From Chitinophaga pinensis (GTDB taxonomy: Bacteria > Bacteroidota > Bacteroidia > Chitinophagales > Chitinophagaceae): a stretch of 64,000 nt of DNA. Where the stretch lies: assembly GCA_945876095.1 (NCBI GenBank), contig CAMCMP010000017.1, forward strand, positions 1-64,000, read 5' to 3'. The position numbers and the translations under genes were made by a program. The first letter of the stretch is position 1; every line of letters starts with the position of its first letter. Shown one piece after another: positions 28,001-41,238 of the stretch. The notes under the pieces were generated by a model. That model ran no database searches. It was given only the letters and a program-made list of their open reading frames with translations, and had not been told where the DNA came from.

Positions 28001-31000
28001 GTTACCGTTACAGTAAATGAACTGCCCGGACAGCCGTTAGTTCTTGGCGTAACCGTATAGGTAGCAGTAGCATCCAAATTTGTTGTATTGGTCAATTTTT
28101 GCCCAATACCTCCAATATATAGCAACTCTCCAGTTTGTGCACTTCCCCCAGTGATAGATCCAGAAGGCGAAATAACAGGTGCAGTCCAGGTATAAGTAGT
28201 ACCGTCTGCTACCCCAGTAGGTAAAACAAAGAAATCTGTTCCGCTACAAATTGCAGCAGGATTAGCATATACCGGAACAGGAGCAGCTGTAACATTAAAA
28301 GATACCGTTTGCATAGAGGAACATCCACCCGTGCCGGAATTAGTAAGGGTAATTTCATAAACTACCCTTTGAGAAAGGAATGAACTAGTACTTGTATTTG
28401 AGAGAACCTCACTAATATTACCAGTACCGTTAGCTATGGTGCGATTATTGATATCTGTATTCACCAATCGTTTCCATGTATAAACAATATTGGGATCTGA
28501 ATCAGATGAAGGGGTATAGTTAAATACAGATCCACTACAAATTGAATTAAGTAAAACGTTAGTACCTATTGGTACTCCTTTTAAAGTAGGCTTTGGATAT
28601 ACAGTTACGTTTACAAATTCGGTACTTGTACACGAGCTGCTAATGATCGTAACCTGGTAAACCGCCACTACAGGTGTTGCATTTAAATTGGTTAATGTCT
28701 CCGAAATCAAATTCGTTGTAGAAGCGTCGCCTGCACCAGATAGAGGTAAAAGGCTTGGCGAGGTCTGTGCTCTAGACCAAGTAATAGTAGCACCAGCAGC
28801 AATATTTGAATTGAGTGCATAACTAAGGGTAGATCCACTGCATAAATTAACATCTGGACTGCTAGTTAATTTTGGAACCGGTTTCACTACAACCGTTACC
28901 GTTGAGGTGCTTGTACAGCCTGTAACTCTATTGGTTAGTGTATAAATATAACTTACAGTAACATCAGACAATGACGTATTTAAAAGTATCTCCCCAGGAC
29001 CGTCTGTACGTGGGGTAGTCACTGCTGCATTACTAATACCTACAACTGCTGCCCTTGTCCAAGTAAAGTTCACATCCAGATCCTGATTGGAAGTAGGAGC
29101 ATAAGAAAAAGTTGCCCCGCTGCAAATAGACGGTGCACTCGTTACGCTAGTAAGCACCGGATTAGGATTCACTATTACTTCTACAGTTTGAGTATTGGTA
29201 CAAGAACTAATGGTATTGACAAGTGTAAATACATACCTAACTGTCTGAGGGTATAAGGTGCTATTTGTTAGTATTTGATTGATAATATTACTACCTGATG
29301 CAGGAGAGGTACTGGTAACATTTGCATTGGCAGCCCTTGTCCAATTGAAAGTAATATTGGTTGGCGTAGCACTGGTAGGTGTGTATAAAAAAGTACCCGC
29401 ACTACAAATTGCCGCAGGTGTTAATGAACTATTTAATGTAGGCAACGAATTAACTGCAATGGTAGCCGAAGCGCTTACACTTTCGCAACTAGTTGTTTTA
29501 TGCTTGATGCTTACTAAATAAGTACCTGCGGTAACGGTAGAAAAACTTGGAATACTACCCGGATTTGTTACTCCATTCGGTACCGTCCAGAAAAAATCAT
29601 AGTCTGAAATTGAGCCAAAGCCTAGAATTGCTGTTACCGTAGAGGATGCCCCCGAACAAATAGCACTACTAGACAATGAAACAGTTACCGTAGGAGTTGG
29701 ATTAACCAATACCGTTACATTATCTGTTTTGCTGCAACCATTGGCAGTCATTGTTATTTGATAAACTACCGATTTTTGACTGGTAGTGGTGTTAGTTAAT
29801 ACTTCAGAAATTGCAGGATTAGTACCAGTGTTACGAGCCTGACTGATTCCTAAAACTGGTTCCCTAACCCAGCTATAAGTTGCTCCTGCTGTTAACGTAT
29901 TAGCAGTATAAACAAAATTGGTTCCGCTACAAATTTCTGGAGGCGTTAAAGTGCTTGATAAGGTAGGTAAAGGATTTACCCTTACTGTCACTTCTTGATA
30001 GTTGGTACAAGCGTTCGCTGTTAGCGCAAATTTATATACGACATCAATAGAACTAGCTGTTGTATTGGTTAATGGCTCATTAATTGAAGCCACACTTACT
30101 GAATTAGTAGCCTGACTTATTCCAATTTTAGCATCTCTAGTCCATGCAAAGGAAGTTGAAGCAGTGGCGCTGGTTGCTGTATAAACAAAATTACTTCCAC
30201 TACAAATTGCAGCAGGTGTTAAAGTGCTTGTTAAAATAGCAGTTGGTTTTACAGTAACTTTTACAAATTCTGTATTTGAACAACCATTGGCATTTAAGGT
30301 AACTTGGTAAGTTACTTCAATAAGGCTGGTGGTAGAATTAGTTAAAATTTCGCTGATAGAAGATCCAGTTCCAATGTTTTGTGAATTACTTGTAATACCT
30401 GCTGTAGTAACTCTACTCCAGCTAAACGTGGTTCCATCGGTAGCGCTAGCAATTGTATAGCCAAAGGTGGTACCACTACAAACAGCAGCAGGGTTTAGAG
30501 CGCTTGATAATTTAGGAATCGGATTTACTGTAACTACTATGTTCTGCGGATTACTACATCCATTTGCAGTGGTAATAATACTATAAGTTAATGGTACAGG
30601 CGCTGTTGATGTACTGGTCAAAATTTCATTAATAACTCCAGTTGGTGCTGATCCCGCAGCATTACTAATGTTGGCAGTCAGTAACCTTGACCAAGCAAAG
30701 CTTGCACCAGAAGTAGAAGAAGCTGCATTATAAGCAAATGCATTTCCACTACATATTGAAAACTGACTAGTAACGGGTGTTAATTTAGGAGTAGGATAAA
30801 TTATTACTGAAACATCTTGAGAATTTGAACAGCCAGTAGTTGAATTAGTAATCGTAATGTTATAAATGACAGTGATTGGATCTGTGGTGGTATTGGTTAA
30901 CCCTGCAGTCTCTAAAATACGTGCGCCAACTCCACTTATACCAGGCTCAGTAATTCCTGCTTTTGTAGCTCTTGTCCAAGCGAAAGTACTGGTTGCTGTT

Positions 31001-34000
31001 CCCGTTGCTGTATAATCAATTACCCCATTACTACATTTTGCTATAATGGTTAATGGAGAGGTGAGTGAAGGGGTTGCGCCAACGGTAATTGTACCCGATG
31101 CGTTTACAGTACCACAACCACCAGTTAAAGGAATGCTGTAATTAAAAGTTCCTGAAACAGATGGAGTTCCGAAAATCGAAATTGTATTTCCTGCCCAAGT
31201 AGCTGTAACACCAGCTGGTAAGCCTGTGGCTGCGCCAATTCCCGTAGCTCCTGTAGTACTATGCGTAATATTTGTTAAGGCTGTATTGATACAAACTGAA
31301 GGTGTTGAAGAAGCAGCCCCAACAGTATTTACTGAAGTAACAGTAATTGACCCCGTAGCATTCACACTGCCGCAACCTCCTGTTAAAGGAATACTATAAT
31401 TAAAAGTTCCTGATACAGAAGGAGTTCCGTTTATAGTAATAATATTAGATGCCCAAGTAGCGGCCATTCCTGTTGGTAAACCTACAGCTGCGCCAATTCC
31501 AGTAGCCCCAGTAGTGCTGTGGGTAACACTTGTTGCCAAAGCGGTATTAATACATAAAGTGGGGGTTGAAGAAGCAACACCTGCAGTATTTGCTAAAGTA
31601 ACTGTGATTACACCTGTAGCATTCACACTACCACATCCACCTGTTAATGGGATACTGTAAGTGAAAGTTCCTGAAGCAGTCGGAGTTCCGCTAATAGTAA
31701 TGGTATTAGATGCCCAAGTGGCAATCAACCCAGCCGGCAACCCTATTGCTACACCAATTCCAGTAGCTCCATTAGTACTATGGTTAATATTTGTAAGGGG
31801 GTTGTTTATACATAAAGTTGGAGTAGAAGAAGCAACACCTGCGGTATTAGTAGCTGAAACTATGATGGTTCCAGTAGCATTCACAGTTCCGCAGCCTCCT
31901 GTTAATGGAATGGTGTAGTTAAAAGTACCTGAAACTGTCGGAGTACCGCTAATTGTAATGCTATTGGAAGTCCAATTGGCAGTTACTCCTTGTGGTAAAC
32001 CATTTGCACCAGAAACACCAGCACTAGTAATGCCTGTAGCTCCAGTAGTAGTATGAGTAATATTTGATAATGCCGTATTAACACACAAAGTTGGGGTAGC
32101 AGATGCAGCACTAACCGTATTAGCTGCTGTAACCGTTATTACACCAGTTGCATTTGCATTTCCACATCCACCCGATAGTGGAATAGTATAACCATAAACT
32201 CCTAATGCTGTCGGGGTTCCACTAATAGAAATAGTATTAGAAGCCCAAGTAGCAATTACTCCAGGGGGCAAACCATTTGCACCGGAAATACCTGAATTGG
32301 AAATACCCGTTGCACCCGTGGTGGAATGAGTAATATTTGTCAACGCTGTGTTGATGCATAATGCTGGAGTGGTCGATGCTGCAGCGGCTGTATTAGCCGG
32401 GGTAACTGATATGGTTCCTGTAGCAGTTGCACTTCCACAACCGCCAGTTAATAAAATAGAATAATTATATGTTCCTGACGCTGCTGGTGTGCCACTTATT
32501 GTAATAGAATTGGAAGCCCATGTAGCTATAACTCCTGGTGGTAATCCATTGGCCCCCGAAATGCTTGCATTGGAAATGCCAGTAGCACCAGTGATCGAAT
32601 GAGTAATATTGGTTAAAGGGTTATTGATACACAATGTTGGTGTAGAAGATGCTGCGCCCACTGTATTAGCAAGAGTAACAGTAATTGTTCCCGTTGCATT
32701 TACGCTTCCACAACCGCCTGTTAATAAAATAGAATAATTATATGTTCCCGACGCTGTCGGGGTTCCAGTAATTACAATGGAATTGGAAGCCCAAGTTGCA
32801 CTGACACCAGGAGGTAAACCATTGGCACCCAAAACTCCAGAATTTGAAATGCCTGTAGCGCCGGTAGTAGAATGAGTAATATTGGTAAGCGCTGTGTTAA
32901 TGCAAGTAGTTGGTGCAGAAGAAGCAGCACCAGCTGTATTTAGTAGACTAACTGTAATCGTTCCAGTAGCATTGACATTACCACATCCCCCTGATAATGG
33001 GATACTGTATGTAAAGGTGCCTGCCACTGATGGAGTACCACTAATGGTGATCGTATTAGAAGACCAAGAGGCGCTTACTCCTGTCGGTAAACCATTACCA
33101 CCAGAAACGCCTGAATTTAAAATGCCCGTTGCACCAGTGGTGGCATGAGTAATATTTGTCAAGGCGGTATTGATGCATAAAGTCGGGGTAGACGATGCCA
33201 ATCCCGTTGTATTAGCAACTGTCACTATTATTGTTCCCGTTGCATTTGCACTTCCACAACCACCAGCTAAAGGAATGCTATAATTAAATGTTCCTGCGGC
33301 TGAAGCTGTGCCACTTATCGTAATCGTATTATTAGCCCAAGAAGCAGTCACACCTGCTGGTAAACCTGTTGGCAAACCAATTCCAGTAGCGCCTGTAGTA
33401 GTATGAGTAATATTGGTCAAGGCGGTATTGATACACAAAGTTGGAGTAGAAGATGCCACCCCAGCTGTATTAGCCGCAATAACAGTAATGGTTCCAGTCG
33501 CATTTGCAATGCCACATCCCCCTGATAATGGGATGCTGTAATTAAAGGTTCCTAATGCTGTTGGTGTACCACTAATTGTAATCGTATTGGCCGACCAAAT
33601 AGCGCTTACCCCAGCAGGTAAACCATCGGCACCTGCAACACCCGCATTGGTAATTCCTGTAGCACCTGAAGTACTATGGGTAATGTTTACAAGTGCAGTA
33701 TTAATACACAATGTCGGGGTAGTCGAAGCTACACCTGCAGAATTGGAGGTGATAACAGTTATAGTTCCAGTTGCAAAAACATTACCACATCCTCCTAATA
33801 ATGGAATGCTATAATTAAAGGTTCCTGCTGCTGTTGGAGTGCCGATTATTGTAATCGTATTGGAAGACCAGCTAGCACTAACTCCTGGTGGCAAACCATT
33901 CGCACCTGTAACTCCAGCATTTGAGATACTCGTTGCACCTGTAATTGCGTGGGTAATATTAGTTAACGGAGCATTCACACACAAAGTCGGAGTAGAAGAT

Positions 34001-37000
34001 GCCGCACCGACCGTATTGGCTGGTGTAACTGTTATGGTTCCAGTGGCATTCACATTTCCACATCCTCCCGTTAATGGGATGGTGTAACTAAACGTTCCTG
34101 AAGCGATGGGTGTTCCACTAATGGTAATCGCATTGGATGCCCATGTAGCAATCACCCCTGTTGGTAATCCTGTTGGTGAACCAATGCCGGTAGCACCTAC
34201 TGTACTATGGGTAATATTGGTAAGTGCTGTATTGATGCACAAAGTCGGAGTTGAAGATGCTGCGCCTGCGGTAGTGACTGGATTTACTATAATTGTTCCT
34301 GTAGCACTTCCACCACCACAACCTCCAAACAATGCAATTGTGTAATTAAATGTTCCTGTTGCCGTTGGAGTGCCATTAATAGTAATCACATTAGATGCCC
34401 AAGTAGCAGTCACGCCAGGTGGTAAGCCTGATGAGTTAATACTGGTAGCTCCTGTAGTATTATGAGTAATACTTGGTAGCACTGTATTGATACACAAAGT
34501 AGGAGTAGCCGAAGCAACACTCGCTGTGTTGGCCGCTGTAACTGTTATCGTTCCTGTAGCATTTACACTTCCACATCCACCTGTTAACGGAATAGTATAA
34601 TTAAACGTTCCGCTTACTGTAGGTGTGCCACTGATTGTAATCAGATTAGAATTCCATGTAGCGCTCAATCCTGCTGGTAAGCCATTACCGGCAGAAATAC
34701 CTGCATTTAAAATTCCAGTAGCGCCTGTGGTGCTATGGGTAATATTAGTAAGTGCGGTACTAACACATAAAGTTGGAGTAGAAGAAGCTGCACCAACCGT
34801 ATTAGCTACTGTAACTATTATGGTTCCAGTGGCATTTACACTTCCACAACCACCCGTTAATGGTATACTATAATTATACGTTCCTGCCGCTGTAGGTGTT
34901 CCGCTGATCGTAATCGTATTAGATGACCAACTAGCACTCACCCCTGCCGGTAAACCTGTTGCTGCGCCAATACCTGTAGCGCCTATGGTGCTATGGGTAA
35001 TATTGGTAAGTGCTGTATTGATACATAAAGTCGGAGTAGTCGATGCTGCACCTGCGGTGTTGGACGTGATAACTGTTATCGTTCCAGTCGCATTTACAGT
35101 TCCACAGCCCCCCGTTAATGGAATACTGTAATTGTAGGTGCCTGCAGCTGTTGGTGTTCCGCTGATCGTAATCGTATTTGATAACCATGCCGCAGTTACT
35201 CCTGCTGGTAAACCTACTGCTACACCTACGCCCGTAGCACCTGTTGTAGTATGGGTAATATTTATAAGCGCTACGTTGACGCACAAAGTTGGAGTGGTCG
35301 ATGCAGCAGTAGCGGTATTAGCTGGGGTAACTATTATAGTTCCAGTAGCATTTACACTACCACAACCACCTGTTAATGGAATGCTGTAATTATAAGTACC
35401 TGAAGCGGTTGGTGTTCCGCTAATAGTGATAAGATTAGATGCCCAACTAGCAGTTACCCCTGCTGGTAAACCAGTCGCTACGCCAATACCGGTTGCACCA
35501 GTAATGGCATGGGTAATATTGGTTAAGGCAGTATTGACACACAAAGTAGGAGTGGTCGATGCTGCACCAGCTGTATTAGCTGCCGTAACCGTTATGCTGC
35601 CAGTGGCATTTACACTACCGCAACCACCTGCTAGTGGAATTGCATAATTAAAGGTTCCAGCTACTGAAGGTGTTCCACTAATTATAATCGTATTAGAAGA
35701 CCATGCAGCTGTTACACCTGTTGGTAAACCTGTTGCTACGCCAATACCTGTTGCTCCTACCGTGCTATGAGTAATATTTATAAGCGCTGTATTAATACAT
35801 AAAGACGGAGTGGTTGATGCTGCAGTAGTTGTAATAGCTGGAGTGACTGTTATGGTTCCAGTGGCATTTACACTAACGCAACCGCCTGTCAATGGAATAC
35901 TATAATTAAATGTTCCAGCTGTTGTTGGAGTTCCGCTGATAGTAATCGTATTAGATGCCCATGTAGCGATCACTCCTGTTGGCAAACCTGTTGCTACGCC
36001 AATACCTGTTGCACCTGTAATGGCATGGGTAATGTTGGTTAAAGCAGTATTGATGCACAAAGTAGGAGTAGAAGATGCCGCACCGACCGTATTGGCTGGT
36101 GTAACTGTTATGGTTCCAGTGGCGTTCACACTTCCACATCCACCTGTCAGTGGGATGGTATAACTAAACGTTCCTGAAGCGATGGGTGTACCACTAATGG
36201 TAATCGCATTGGATGCCCATGTAGCAATCACCCCTGTTGGTAATCCTGTTGGTGAACCAATACCAGTAGCACCTACTGTACTATGGGTAATATTGGTAAG
36301 TGCTGTATTGATGCACAAAGTCGGAGTTGAAGATGCTGCGCCAGCGGTAGTGACTGGATTTACTATAATTGTTCCTGTAGCACTTCCTCCACCACAACCT
36401 CCATACAATGCGATTGTGTAATTAAATGTTCCTGTTGCCGTTGGAGTACCATTAATAGTAATCACATTAGATGCCCAAGTAGCAGTCACGCCAGGTGGTA
36501 AGCCTGATGAGTTAATACTGGTAGCTCCTGTGGTATTATGAGTAATACTTGGTAGTACTGTATTGATACACAAAGTAGGAGTAGCCGAAGCAACACTCGC
36601 TGTGTTGGCCGCTGTAACTGTTATCGTTCCTGTGGCATTTACACCACTACATCCACCTGTTAATGGTATACTATAATTGAAAGTACCACTCACTGTTGGA
36701 GTACCGCTGATAGTAATAGTATTGGAAGACCAACTAGCACTCAGTCCTGCTGGTAATCCATTACCTGCAGAAATACCCGCATTCAAAATTCCAGTAGCAC
36801 CTGTCGTGCTATGAGTAATATTAGTAAGTGCGGTACTGACACATAAAGTTGGACTAGAAGAAGCCGCCCCAGCCGTATTAGCTACTGTAACTATTATTGT
36901 TCCCGTGGCATTTACAGTTCCACAACCACCCGTTAATGGTATACTATAATTATACGTTCCTACCGCCGTTGGAGTTCCGCTGATCGTAATTGTATTAGAA

Positions 37001-40000
37001 GACCAACTAGCAGTCACCCCTGCCGGTAAACCTGTTGCTGCGCCAATACCTGTAGCACCTATGGTGCTATGAGTGATTGGGGTAAGTGCGGTATTGTTAC
37101 ACAAAGTAGGAGTAGAAGATGCTGCGCCTGCAGTGTTGGAGGTGATAACCGTTATCGTTCCAGTTGCATTTACAGTTCCGCAGCCACCCGTTAATAGTAT
37201 ACTATAATTATAGATGCCTGCAGCTGTGGGGGTTCCACTGATCGTAATCGTATTAGAGGACCAAGCAGCAGTTACGCCTGCTGGCAAACCTGTTGCTACA
37301 CCTATTCCCGTAGCACCTGTTGTAGTATGGGTAATGCTTATAAGCGGTGCATTGATACACAGGGTTGGAGTGGTCGATGCTGTAGTAGTGGTATTGGCTG
37401 GGGTAACTGTTATCGTTCCAGTAGCATTTACAGCGCCACAGCCGCCAGTTAATGGAATACTATAATTAAAGGTGCCACTTACTGAAGGTGTTCCGCTAAT
37501 AGTAATAAGATTGGAAGCCCAAGTAGCACTTACTCCTGCTGGTAAACCAGTCGCTACACCAATTCCTGTTGCGCCAGTGACTACATGGGTAATATTAGTC
37601 AAAGCAGTGTTGATACACAAAGTCGGAGTAGTCGATGCTGCACCAGCTGTATTTGCTGCCGTAACCGTTATGCTGCCAGTTGCATTTACACTACCGCAAC
37701 CACCTGCTAGTGGAATGGTATAGTTAAAAGTCCCAGCTACTGATGGTGTACCACTGATTATAATCGTATTAGAAGACCATGCAGCTGATACCCCAGTTGG
37801 TAAACCCGTTGCTACGCCTATTCCAGTAGCACCTACAGTGCTATGGGTAATATTTATAAGCGCTGTGTTAATACATAAAGTCGGAGTGGTTGATGCCGCT
37901 CCAACAGAATTGGAGGTAATTACTGTTATCGTTCCAGTAGCATTTACAGCGCTACATCCCCCTATTAATGGAATACTATAATTAAAGGTACCTGAAACTG
38001 AAGGAGTACCACTAATAGTAATCGCATTAGATGCCCAAGAAGCACTTAATCCTGCTGGTAAGCCGTTGCCCGCCGATACGCCCGCATTTGAAATTCCTGT
38101 AGCACCTGTAGTACTATGGGTTATACTTACGAGCAATGTATTAATACACAAAGTAGGGGTAGTCGAAGCTGCACTAGCCGTATTTGCTGGTGTAACTATT
38201 ATAGTTCCAGTGGCATTTACACTACCACATCCACCCGTTAATGGAATAGTATAATTAAAGGTTCCACTTACTGAAGGTGTTCCGCTAATGGTAATAAGAT
38301 TAGAGGCCCAACTAGCAATTACCCCTGTTGGTAGACCTGTCGCTATGCCAATTCCTGTAGCCCCAGTGACTGCATGTGTAATGTTAGTCAAGGCAGTATT
38401 GATACACAAAGTCGGAGTAGAAGATGCTGCGCCAGCGGTGTTTTCTGCGATAACCGTTATAGTACCCGTTGCATTTACACTGCCGCAACCGCCTGCTAAT
38501 GGAATACTGTAATTAAAAGTACCTGATACTGATGGAGTTCCGCTTATTATTATGGCATTAGAAGACCAGATTGCACTAACCCCTATTGGTAAACCATTAG
38601 CACCTGAAACACCAGAATTTGAAATTCCTGATGCTCCTGAAGTACTATGGGTAATACTAGTAAGCGCTGTACCAATACATAAAGTAGGAGTAGACGATGC
38701 TACACCAAATGTATTGTTTGCTGAAACTGTTATTGTTCCTGTGGCATTGCCTCCACCACAACCGCCTGATAATAAAATACTATAATTAAAAGTTCCTGAG
38801 GCGGTTGGGGTACCACTAATAGTGATGGTATTAGATGCCCAGGCCGCACTTACTCCTGGCGGTAATCCACTGGCTCCCGAAACGCCAGCATTGGAAATTC
38901 CTGTTGCTCCTGTAGTACTATGGGTAATACTAGTAAGCGCTGTACCAATACATAAAGTAGGGGTAGTTGAGGCGGCACTAGCTGTATTGGCTGCTGTTAC
39001 TATTATTGTGCCCGTTGCATTCACACTACCACAACCACCTGTTAATGGAATAATATAACTAAAAGTTCCAGAAGTTGTTGGGGTACCGCTAATGGTAATG
39101 GTATTAGAAGCCCAGGTAGCGCTTACCCCTGCTGGTAGGCCATTTGCACCAGATACGCCGGCATTCGAAATACCTGTTGCGCCCGTTATAGTATGGGTAA
39201 TATTTGTTAAAGCTGAACCAATGCATAAAGTAGGACTAGAAGAGGCTGCTCCTGCAGTGTTGACTGCTGAAACTGTTATGGTACCCGTTGCATTTACTGT
39301 TCCGCAACCGCCTGTTAATGGAATACTATAATTAAAAGTTCCCGAAGCTGTTGGGGTGCCTGTAATAGTAATGATATTGGCCGACCAGCTAGCGCTTACA
39401 CCTGCTGGTAAACCCGTTGATACCCCAATACCCGTAGCGCCTACAGTACTATGGGTAATACCTGGCAAGACTGTACTGATGCACAAAGTTGGGGTAGACG
39501 AAGCAGCTCCTACAGTGTTAGCTGCTGAAACAATTATTGTTCCAGTTGCATATGCAGTTCCACAACCGCCTATTAATGGAATGCTATAATTAAAGGTGCC
39601 ACTTACTGAAGGTGTTCCACTGATTGTAATAGTATTGGATGCCCATGTAGCCTTTACACCTGCTGGTAAACTATTACCACCTAAAACACCAGAATTCGAA
39701 ATTCCTGTAGCCCCTGTAGTGGTATGTGTAATACTTGTAAGAGGAGAATTGATACACAAAGTAGGAGCAGACGATGCCGCTCCAGCTGTATTAACTGCTG
39801 AAACCGTTATTGTACCCGTTGCATTCACTGTTCCACACCCGCCTGTTAAAAGAATACTGTAATTAAAAGTACCTGAAGCGGTGGGTGTGCCGCTAATGGT
39901 AATGGTATTGGAAGCCCATGAAGCGCTTACCCCTGCAGGCAAACCATTGAGTCCTGAAGCTCCCGAATTTGAAATACCAGTAGCACCAGTTGTTGTATGC

Positions 40001-41238
40001 GTAATATTGGTAAGGGGTAAACCAATGCACAATGTTTGAGTAGATGAAGCTGCTCCAGCTGTATTGGCTGCGGTAACAGTTATTGTGCCTGTAGCATTTA
40101 CACTACCGCATCCACCTGTTAATCGTATAGAATAATTATAAGTTCCCGAGACAGTTGGGGTACCACTAATGGTGATGGTATTGGAACCAAATGACGCACT
40201 TACCCCTGCTGGCAACCCATTTCCTCCAGAAACCCCATCATTTAAAATTCCAGTAGCTCCCGTGGTAGTATGCGTAATATTGGCAAGTGCTGAATTAACA
40301 CATATTGTTTGAGTAGAAGAAGCTGCACTAGCAGTATTTGCAACAGTAACTGTTATTGTTCCAGTGGCATTAACATTGCCACATCCACCAGTCAATGGAA
40401 TACTATAATTATAAACACCCGAAGAAGATGGAGTACCACTAACAGTGATGGTATTAGAAGCCCATGAAGCAATTACCCCAGGGGGCAGCCCATTTCCCCC
40501 AGAAACACCGGCATTTGAAATACCTGTAGCTCCAGTAGTAGTATGAGAAATACTTGTCAATGCTGTATTAATGCACAAGGTAGGATTAGACGAAGCAGCT
40601 CCAACAGTATTGGCTGGAGTAATCGTAACTATTCCAGCGCTACTTACGCTAGAGCAATTAGATACCTGATCAGTAATTATTACACTATAAGTGCCTGCGT
40701 TATTAGTTGTAAAGGTTGAAAAATTTCCTGGAGCTGCTACTCCACCTGGTACCGTCCAAGCATAATTATAACTAGAGCTTAAGCCAGACCCTGGAGTAGC
40801 TGTTACACTGGTAGTAAATCCAGCACAGATTGAAGAACTATTAACAGATACGGATGGATTAGGCTTCACTGTAACCTGTAACGTAAAAACTGCCCCCGTA
40901 CTTCGTGTAACCGTGTAAGTGACTATTGCGTCTGAAGAAGTGTTATTGATTAATGTAGGGTTAACGGATGCTTGGGCAACAGGTTGAGCCGATACATTAA
41001 CAGAACCTCCTGGTGAAACGCTAGGTACAGTCCAAGTATATGTAGCTCCATCTGCAGCGGTTGTAAAACTAACCGGAGCCCCACTACAAATAGAAAGACT
41101 GTGATCTGCAAAAATAGAATGGGTTAATGTCGGTACAGGCCTAGGATCACCTTCGTTATTGGTTAACGCAAATGAGTTGCCCATGCCGAGGAACAAAAGG
41201 AGAAAACCGTTAAGAAAAAGCCTTTTTGACCAACTCAT
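19090..41238 (-). CDS. Giant T9SS type B surface protein, 7382 aa
   Basis: Sec signal peptide (to about SFA, residue 24) and two introductory Ig/PKD-like domains. Then come 36 He_PIG-like modules of 85-91 residues (about residues 210-3389) with signature GLPxGV...[23 protein letters not shown]. About 38 PKD-like modules of roughly 94 residues follow (to about 6950), with signature xICSGxxFxY...TxxxxxVxY...GCxxxxxVxVxVNP. A classic PKD domain (WDFGDG) and a type B sorting domain ([10 protein letters not shown]...GWNG...GxYIW) end the protein. Mass is about 0.75 MDa. Each module carries two cysteines, probably an intramodule disulfide. It resembles SprB-like adhesins in architecture only; adhesion or gliding roles are inferred. 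The porP/sprF-like partner follows. The reading frame is intact over 22 kb. Confidence 0.9.
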   Translation of the reverse strand: MSWSKRLFLNGFLLLFLGMGNSFALTNNEGDPRPVPTLTHSIFADHSLSICSGAPVSFTTAADGATYTWTVPSVSPGGSVNVSAQPVAQASVNPTLINNTSSDAIVTYTVTRSTGAVFTLQVTVKPNPSVSVNSSSICAGFTTSVTATPGSGLSSSYNYAWTVPGGVAAPGNFSTFTTNNAGTYSVIITDQVSNCSSVSSAGIVTITPANTVGAASSNPTLCINTALTSISHTTTGATGISNAGVSGGNGLPPGVIASWASNTITVSGTPSSSGVYNYSIPLTGGCGNVNATGTITVTVANTASAASSTQTICVNSALANITHTTTGATGILNDGVSGGNGLPAGVSASFGSNTITISGTPTVSGTYNYSIRLTGGCGSVNATGTITVTAANTAGAASSTQTLCIGLPLTNITHTTTGATGISNSGASGLNGLPAGVSASWASNTITISGTPTASGTFNYSILLTGGCGTVNATGTITVSAVNTAGAASSAPTLCINSPLTSITHTTTGATGISNSGVLGGNSLPAGVKATWASNTITISGTPSVSGTFNYSIPLIGGCGTAYATGTIIVSAANTVGAASSTPTLCISTVLPGITHSTVGATGIGVSTGLPAGVSASWSANIITITGTPTASGTFNYSIPLTGGCGTVNATGTITVSAVNTAGAASSSPTLCIGSALTNITHTITGATGISNAGVSGANGLPAGVSATWASNTITISGTPTTSGTFSYIIPLTGGCGSVNATGTIIVTAANTASAASTTPTLCIGTALTSITHSTTGATGISNAGVSGASGLPPGVSAAWASNTITISGTPTASGTFNYSILLSGGCGGGNATGTITVSANNTFGVASSTPTLCIGTALTSITHSTSGASGISNSGVSGANGLPIGVSAIWSSNAIIISGTPSVSGTFNYSIPLAGGCGSVNATGTITVIAENTAGAASSTPTLCINTALTNITHAVTGATGIGIATGLPTGVIASWASNLITISGTPSVSGTFNYTIPLTGGCGSVNATGTIIVTPANTASAASTTPTLCINTLLVSITHSTTGATGISNAGVSAGNGLPAGLSASWASNAITISGTPSVSGTFNYSIPLIGGCSAVNATGTITVITSNSVGAASTTPTLCINTALINITHSTVGATGIGVATGLPTGVSAAWSSNTIIISGTPSVAGTFNYTIPLAGGCGSVNATGSITVTAANTAGAASTTPTLCINTALTNITHVVTGATGIGVATGLPAGVSATWASNLITISGTPSVSGTFNYSIPLTGGCGAVNATGTITVTPANTTTTASTTPTLCINAPLISITHTTTGATGIGVATGLPAGVTAAWSSNTITISGTPTAAGIYNYSILLTGGCGTVNATGTITVITSNTAGAASSTPTLCNNTALTPITHSTIGATGIGAATGLPAGVTASWSSNTITISGTPTAVGTYNYSIPLTGGCGTVNATGTIIVTVANTAGAASSSPTLCVSTALTNITHSTTGATGILNAGISAGNGLPAGLSASWSSNTITISGTPTVSGTFNYSIPLTGGCSGVNATGTITVTAANTASVASATPTLCINTVLPSITHNTTGATSINSSGLPPGVTATWASNVITINGTPTATGTFNYTIALYGGCGGGSATGTIIVNPVTTAGAASSTPTLCINTALTNITHSTVGATGIGSPTGLPTGVIATWASNAITISGTPIASGTFSYTIPLTGGCGSVNATGTITVTPANTVGAASSTPTLCINTALTNITHAITGATGIGVATGLPTGVIATWASNTITISGTPTTAGTFNYSIPLTGGCVSVNATGTITVTPAITTTAASTTPSLCINTALINITHSTVGATGIGVATGLPTGVTAAWSSNTIIISGTPSVAGTFNYAIPLAGGCGSVNATGSITVTAANTAGAASTTPTLCVNTALTNITHAITGATGIGVATGLPAGVTASWASNLITISGTPTASGTYNYSIPLTGGCGSVNATGTIIVTPANTATAASTTPTLCVNVALINITHTTTGATGVGVAVGLPAGVTAAWLSNTITISGTPTAAGTYNYSIPLTGGCGTVNATGTITVITSNTAGAASTTPTLCINTALTNITHSTIGATGIGAATGLPAGVSASWSSNTITISGTPTAAGTYNYSIPLTGGCGSVNATGTIIVTVANTVGAASSTPTLCVSTALTNITHSTTGATGILNAGISAGNGLPAGLSATWNSNLITISGTPTVSGTFNYTIPLTGGCGSVNATGTITVTAANTASVASATPTLCINTVLPSITHNTTGATSINSSGLPPGVTATWASNVITINGTPTATGTFNYTIALFGGCGGGSATGTIIVNPVTTAGAASSTPTLCINTALTNITHSTVGATGIGSPTGLPTGVIATWASNAITISGTPIASGTFSYTIPLTGGCGNVNATGTITVTPANTVGAASSTPTLCVNAPLTNITHAITGATSISNAGVTGANGLPPGVSASWSSNTITIIGTPTAAGTFNYSIPLLGGCGNVFATGTITVITSNSAGVASTTPTLCINTALVNITHSTSGATGITNAGVAGADGLPAGVSAIWSANTITISGTPTALGTFNYSIPLSGGCGIANATGTITVIAANTAGVASSTPTLCINTALTNITHTTTGATGIGLPTGLPAGVTASWANNTITISGTASAAGTFNYSIPLAGGCGSANATGTIIVTVANTTGLASSTPTLCINTALTNITHATTGATGILNSGVSGGNGLPTGVSASWSSNTITISGTPSVAGTFTYSIPLSGGCGNVNATGTITVSLLNTAGAASSAPTTCINTALTNITHSTTGATGISNSGVLGANGLPPGVSATWASNSIVITGTPTASGTYNYSILLTGGCGSVNATGTITVTLANTVGAASSTPTLCINNPLTNITHSITGATGISNASISGANGLPPGVIATWASNSITISGTPAASGTYNYSILLTGGCGSATATGTISVTPANTAAAASTTPALCINTALTNITHSTTGATGISNSGISGANGLPPGVIATWASNTISISGTPTALGVYGYTIPLSGGCGNANATGVITVTAANTVSAASATPTLCVNTALSNITHTTTGATGITSAGVSGANGLPQGVTANWTSNSITISGTPTVSGTFNYTIPLTGGCGTVNATGTIIVSATNTAGVASSTPTLCINNPLTNINHSTNGATGIGVAIGLPAGLIATWASNTITISGTPTASGTFTYSIPLTGGCGSVNATGVITVTLANTAGVASSTPTLCINTALATSVTHSTTGATGIGAAVGLPTGMAATWASNIITINGTPSVSGTFNYSIPLTGGCGSVNATGSITVTSVNTVGAASSTPSVCINTALTNITHSTTGATGIGAATGLPAGVTATWAGNTISIFGTPSVSGTFNYSIPLTGGCGTVNASGTITVGATPSLTSPLTIIAKCSNGVIDYTATGTATSTFAWTRATKAGITEPGISGVGARILETAGLTNTTTDPITVIYNITITNSTTGCSNSQDVSVIIYPTPKLTPVTSQFSICSGNAFAYNAASSTSGASFAWSRLLTANISNAAGSAPTGVINEILTSTSTAPVPLTYSIITTANGCSNPQNIVVTVNPIPKLSSALNPAAVCSGTTFGYTIASATDGTTFSWSRVTTAGITSNSQNIGTGSSISEILTNSTTSLIEVTYQVTLNANGCSNTEFVKVTVKPTAILTSTLTPAAICSGSNFVYTATSATASTSFAWTRDAKIGISQATNSVSVASINEPLTNTTASSIDVVYKFALTANACTNYQEVTVRVNPLPTLSSTLTPPEICSGTNFVYTANTLTAGATYSWVREPVLGISQARNTGTNPAISEVLTNTTTSQKSVVYQITMTANGCSKTDNVTVLVNPTPTVTVSLSSSAICSGASSTVTAILGFGSISDYDFFWTVPNGVTNPGSIPSFSTVTAGTYLVSIKHKTTSCESVSASATIAVNSLPTLNSSLTPAAICSAGTFLYTPTSATPTNITFNWTRAANANVTSTSPASGSNIINQILTNSTLYPQTVRYVFTLVNTISSCTNTQTVEVIVNPNPVLTSVTSAPSICSGATFSYAPTSNQDLDVNFTWTRAAVVGISNAAVTTPRTDGPGEILLNTSLSDVTVSYIYTLTNRVTGCTSTSTVTVVVKPVPKLTSSPDVNLCSGSTLSYALNSNIAAGATITWSRAQTSPSLLPLSGAGDASTTNLISETLTNLNATPVVAVYQVTIISSSCTSTEFVNVTVYPKPTLKGVPIGTNVLLNSICSGSVFNYTPSSDSDPNIVYTWKRLVNTDINNRTIANGTGNISEVLSNTSTSSFLSQRVVYEITLTNSGTGGCSSMQTVSFNVTAAPVPVYANPAAICSGTDFFVLPTGVADGTTYTWTAPVISPSGSITGGSAQTGELLYIGGIGQKLTNTTNLDATATYTVTPRTNGCPGSSFTVTVTVKPAAASIALKSTITPPDICSGTLFTYDAYSEASSPSYSWKRLYQSSIQEALTVGTNTNRVSEILTNNSFTSQVSVQYAFTVTSNGCSNTEIVTVKVNPTPRLSSTTTPNAICSGTAFQYNPSGWVAGSVLNWSRKTVTGISNAESAGIGSINEILINTTSSPIPVEYQYALNTTAVNCPNIQTVTVIVNPTPLLISLTPLVQCSGSTFTFTPISSIDPGSRFTWQRDAVYGISNLGASGTYDRSITGSAISPAEILVDTLTTAVNVPYTFTVIKSSTGCSSTQVVTMVVKPVPVVSKITTTICSGSTFSAVPTKVPAGTVYSWGDPVNISTGVATGGISRTSQTTIGQPLFNSTNNPAVLKYTVTPSTDGCPGNPFIVEVTVNPIPTASTGTLTAPPICSGNTFVYTPTVPQIGTTYSWNNPIITPSNSVTGTDAKTLQTTINSSILKNLTTSPAEVEYDVTPLANGCPGTNFKVRLTVNPVPDIPTQLTTICSGGTFSVTPSLVPEGTTYVWDIPVQTPTGSIVGANAKYTPVTNISQTLTNTTFAQSVVQYLVTATATSLTGTCTAPNKFLVNVTVNPLTELTSSLTPTAVCSKSLFSYTPTATVTPGTSFNWTRASKAGISNAAATGTGNPMETLINTTTAPIPVDYIYTLNTAGNCIKVQTVTVVVNPTPVLSNASMVLTPICNGSTVDFSPSSNTTGFTTTWTREAITGISNLAATGAGNPREILYNTTTSNITVYYKYTIAANACSSDTIVSVIVKPVPVVASPQSKTICSGEAFVVAPTNVPTGTTYTWVLPTSNPPSAVTGGSAMSAQASVSQVLTNTTTTPGILTYIVTPTANLCEGAPFTVSVTVNPIPPAVSNATLTICSGATFSYTPTGLPAGTTYSWNSPSISPLGTVTGGNASTLQTSISQTLINTGIIQSTVVYTVTPRANDCDGNTFTVTVNVNPIARIVTQNKTICSGSTFLVTPDAVPTGTTYTWAQPVQLSAGAITGGVAQLTAAPNITQRLYNNTALDATLTYTVIPSSTTSNLACVGTTFLINVTVSPFPELTSTLSPPAICSNTIFSYTPVSNTNTVINYNWTRAIVTGISNGAGAGTGNPNETLINTTTIKKPVVYVYTFTTSGGCTNTQNVTVDVYPTPIFSSSTAITSICSGNVFTYSPLSNTIGSTTRWSRSIIPGIANAAESGTDNPNEKLINTTLANISVDYNYSMTANGCSSEQIITVIVKPVPVVLAKSATICSGATFIVEPDLVPAGTKYTWAEPVSYPLNILTGVTGSGAVGSLQPNISKTLGNSSPTLSGTATYSVTPSTDGCFGNPFNLVVKVNPIPVIANSTLPAVCSGTAFSFVPTGIPSTTVFSWGNPVITPIAGLSGGTAQVERSTISQVLTMTNLVVNSAEYTISPSAEGCSGTNFKLVVPVNPTPVVSNKELSVCSEIPFIVTPESVPTGTTYTWASPTQTPLGTISGSSSQPSGQTNFSQTLANTTNLPAQAAYVVVPKTASCIGLSFNINVIVNPGTTLSSSLSPPAICSNTLFSYTPTSTTLGTTFNWTRAAVSGINNASGSGTGNPSEKLLNTTASPVQVVYTYTLSTGAACTKTQNVNVWVNPTPVLTSTTTIAAQCSGLVFNYTPTSSTTGAVFNWVRNIVPGISNAKGTGLGDPNEILANVSSSKVFVGYTYTVSANGCSSTQELSVAIKPLPTIAPQTNTSCSNETFVITPPNAPLGTAYSWSVAPLSNPVQIIRGSTLGASQSNITQTLSNASLYPAVATYTITPIAELCQGNDFTLTAIVNPIPSLRDTVLAPICSGSPFVLTPTSVPTGILYSWGIPSATPSTGIQGISPQQGQAQISQTLTITNNLANTVEYLVSPVAFGCTGTSFKVTVPVNPTPTVANQTRTICSGESFSVIPSPVPFGTQYTWTTPVIAPFGTLSGASLQSSPQLSISQLLSNTTTLAAQAYYTVVPKVGTCIGSPFNITVVVNPATRLSSTSNPTAICSGDIFSYTPTSSTAGTRFQWTRNVMAGISNPSAIGTNNPNERLINITTAPIEVTYVYSLVTNSECNETQIVKVTVNPIPSLTSLNDRPAICSGELFSYFPTADITGTVFNWSRVVQASISNTAATGTYNPLERLVNTSNNLVVVEYNYTLTVNGCSSTQAVTVPVKPAPSISNQSIIACSNSPFTLPVIATPTGTEYIWSTPVYIPNGSLTGGTAQTVYQPTFIQTLTSQTLVAATANYTITPRAGTCEGVPFKLAVTLRPLPVVANQTLTNICSGSIFSFVPDVAPTGTTYTWSNPISVPSNSLTGGSAQSVGQANITQTLSSTNNILNTATYVVTPSTGTCAGNTFNLTVSINPTPIISDIKDSTCSGTPITINPSPVPIGTKYSWNPPTVTPFGAVMGTSAQVSPSSNINLNLINSTNASAKVFYNITPVAGTCVGAPFILTVGVGVQMPVFNNQAAEICSGTAFNTTPVNAPRGTTYTWALPSVTPVNSIFGISNEVQGKDSVKQVLTNLTLSNGVAVYKVTANNSGCVSNQFDATVTVLPLPRTIITGNSNVCKYPADTLTINFSGQSPWSFTYREDSKAPLTISGISQAPYLLRLPDAVANSMRRFSFTNVSNAGCVNKSDTSYFTQIIKPSPTGTIYSNHGNYLCNNVVDTMRIVSPDSPTFKWMLNGVLIPGATKDSLFTSLPGRYNAILTNSVGCSDTLSSTYMLYKIVKPILKLSYNTYCVNTPMVLTNLTDTSSIGITNWLWDFGDGNIQTSFNSVNTYATGGNYHITLKATQLNCSAASVILDTTVDIQVPIAGITMPSVSAYKSVITPISVRSIPNYKYRWTPSWGISNRDSAKVNFSFASTQQYVVNLISPAGCVTHDSLLVRVFDDKLVDILVPKSFTPNGDGVNDLLFPYLAGIKEFRYLKVYNRQNQLMYETKNYDAGWNGNLSGSPMPMGIYIWVATGVGTDGKVVERKGQTLLLR
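20380..31071 (-). repeat. PKD-like module array inside the giant gene
   Basis: About 38 modules of roughly 94 residues, each beginning Pro/Thr-x-Leu and with conserved ICSG and GC(S/T) cysteines. Two strand types alternate: a W-x-R/GIS type and a TYTW/TYSW type. The most C-terminal 20 modules form the four super-units at 20659-26253. Confidence 0.85.
20659..26253 (-). repeat. Four 5-module super-repeats
   Basis: Super-units at 24847-26253, 23443-24846, 22054-23442 and 20659-22053 (1407, 1404, 1389 and 1395 bp). Each has the order: WTR/GIS module, second WxR/GIS module ending in a free Gln-type strand, TYTW module, TYSW module, TYTW module. This indicates amplification by whole five-module blocks. 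Confidence 0.75.
33745..35835 (-). repeat. 2076-bp tandem duplication, unit 2 (modules 19-26)
   Basis: Second unit, adjacent to the first. Module 26 is a long-form module while its counterpart 18 is short, so similarity fades at the C-terminal end. Modules 16 and 24 differ by one residue (Tyr/Phe), which implies recent duplication or gene conversion. Confidence 0.8.
35836..37911 (-). repeat. 2076-bp tandem duplication, unit 1 (modules 11-18)
   Basis: Modules 11-17 match modules 19-25 one for one. Landmarks repeat at an exact 2076-bp offset (35631/37707, 34105/36181, 34373/36449), with only scattered substitutions. Confidence 0.85.

Larger units (their letters stand above)
31072..40611 (-). 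repeat. 36-module He_PIG-like array inside the giant gene
   Basis: 9540 bp encoding 36 consecutive modules (mean 88 aa). Two length classes alternate irregularly: a longer form with an extra [14 protein letters not shown] loop and a shorter form with GVATG. Frame is kept throughout. The two conserved cysteines are in TLCIN and GGCG. Confidence 0.9.

Noticed and set aside
31600..39900. Many plus-strand open frames of 75-90 codons spaced about 260 bp apart opposite the giant gene
   Set aside because: They are phase-shifted shadows of the tandem modules: their spacing equals the module length and their composition mirrors the antisense of GTITVT-type codons. No independent start signals.
31072..40611. 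Regularly spaced repeats as a possible CRISPR array
   Set aside because: Units are 255-273 bp, coding and in frame, with no short spacers or cas genes. It is a protein module array.
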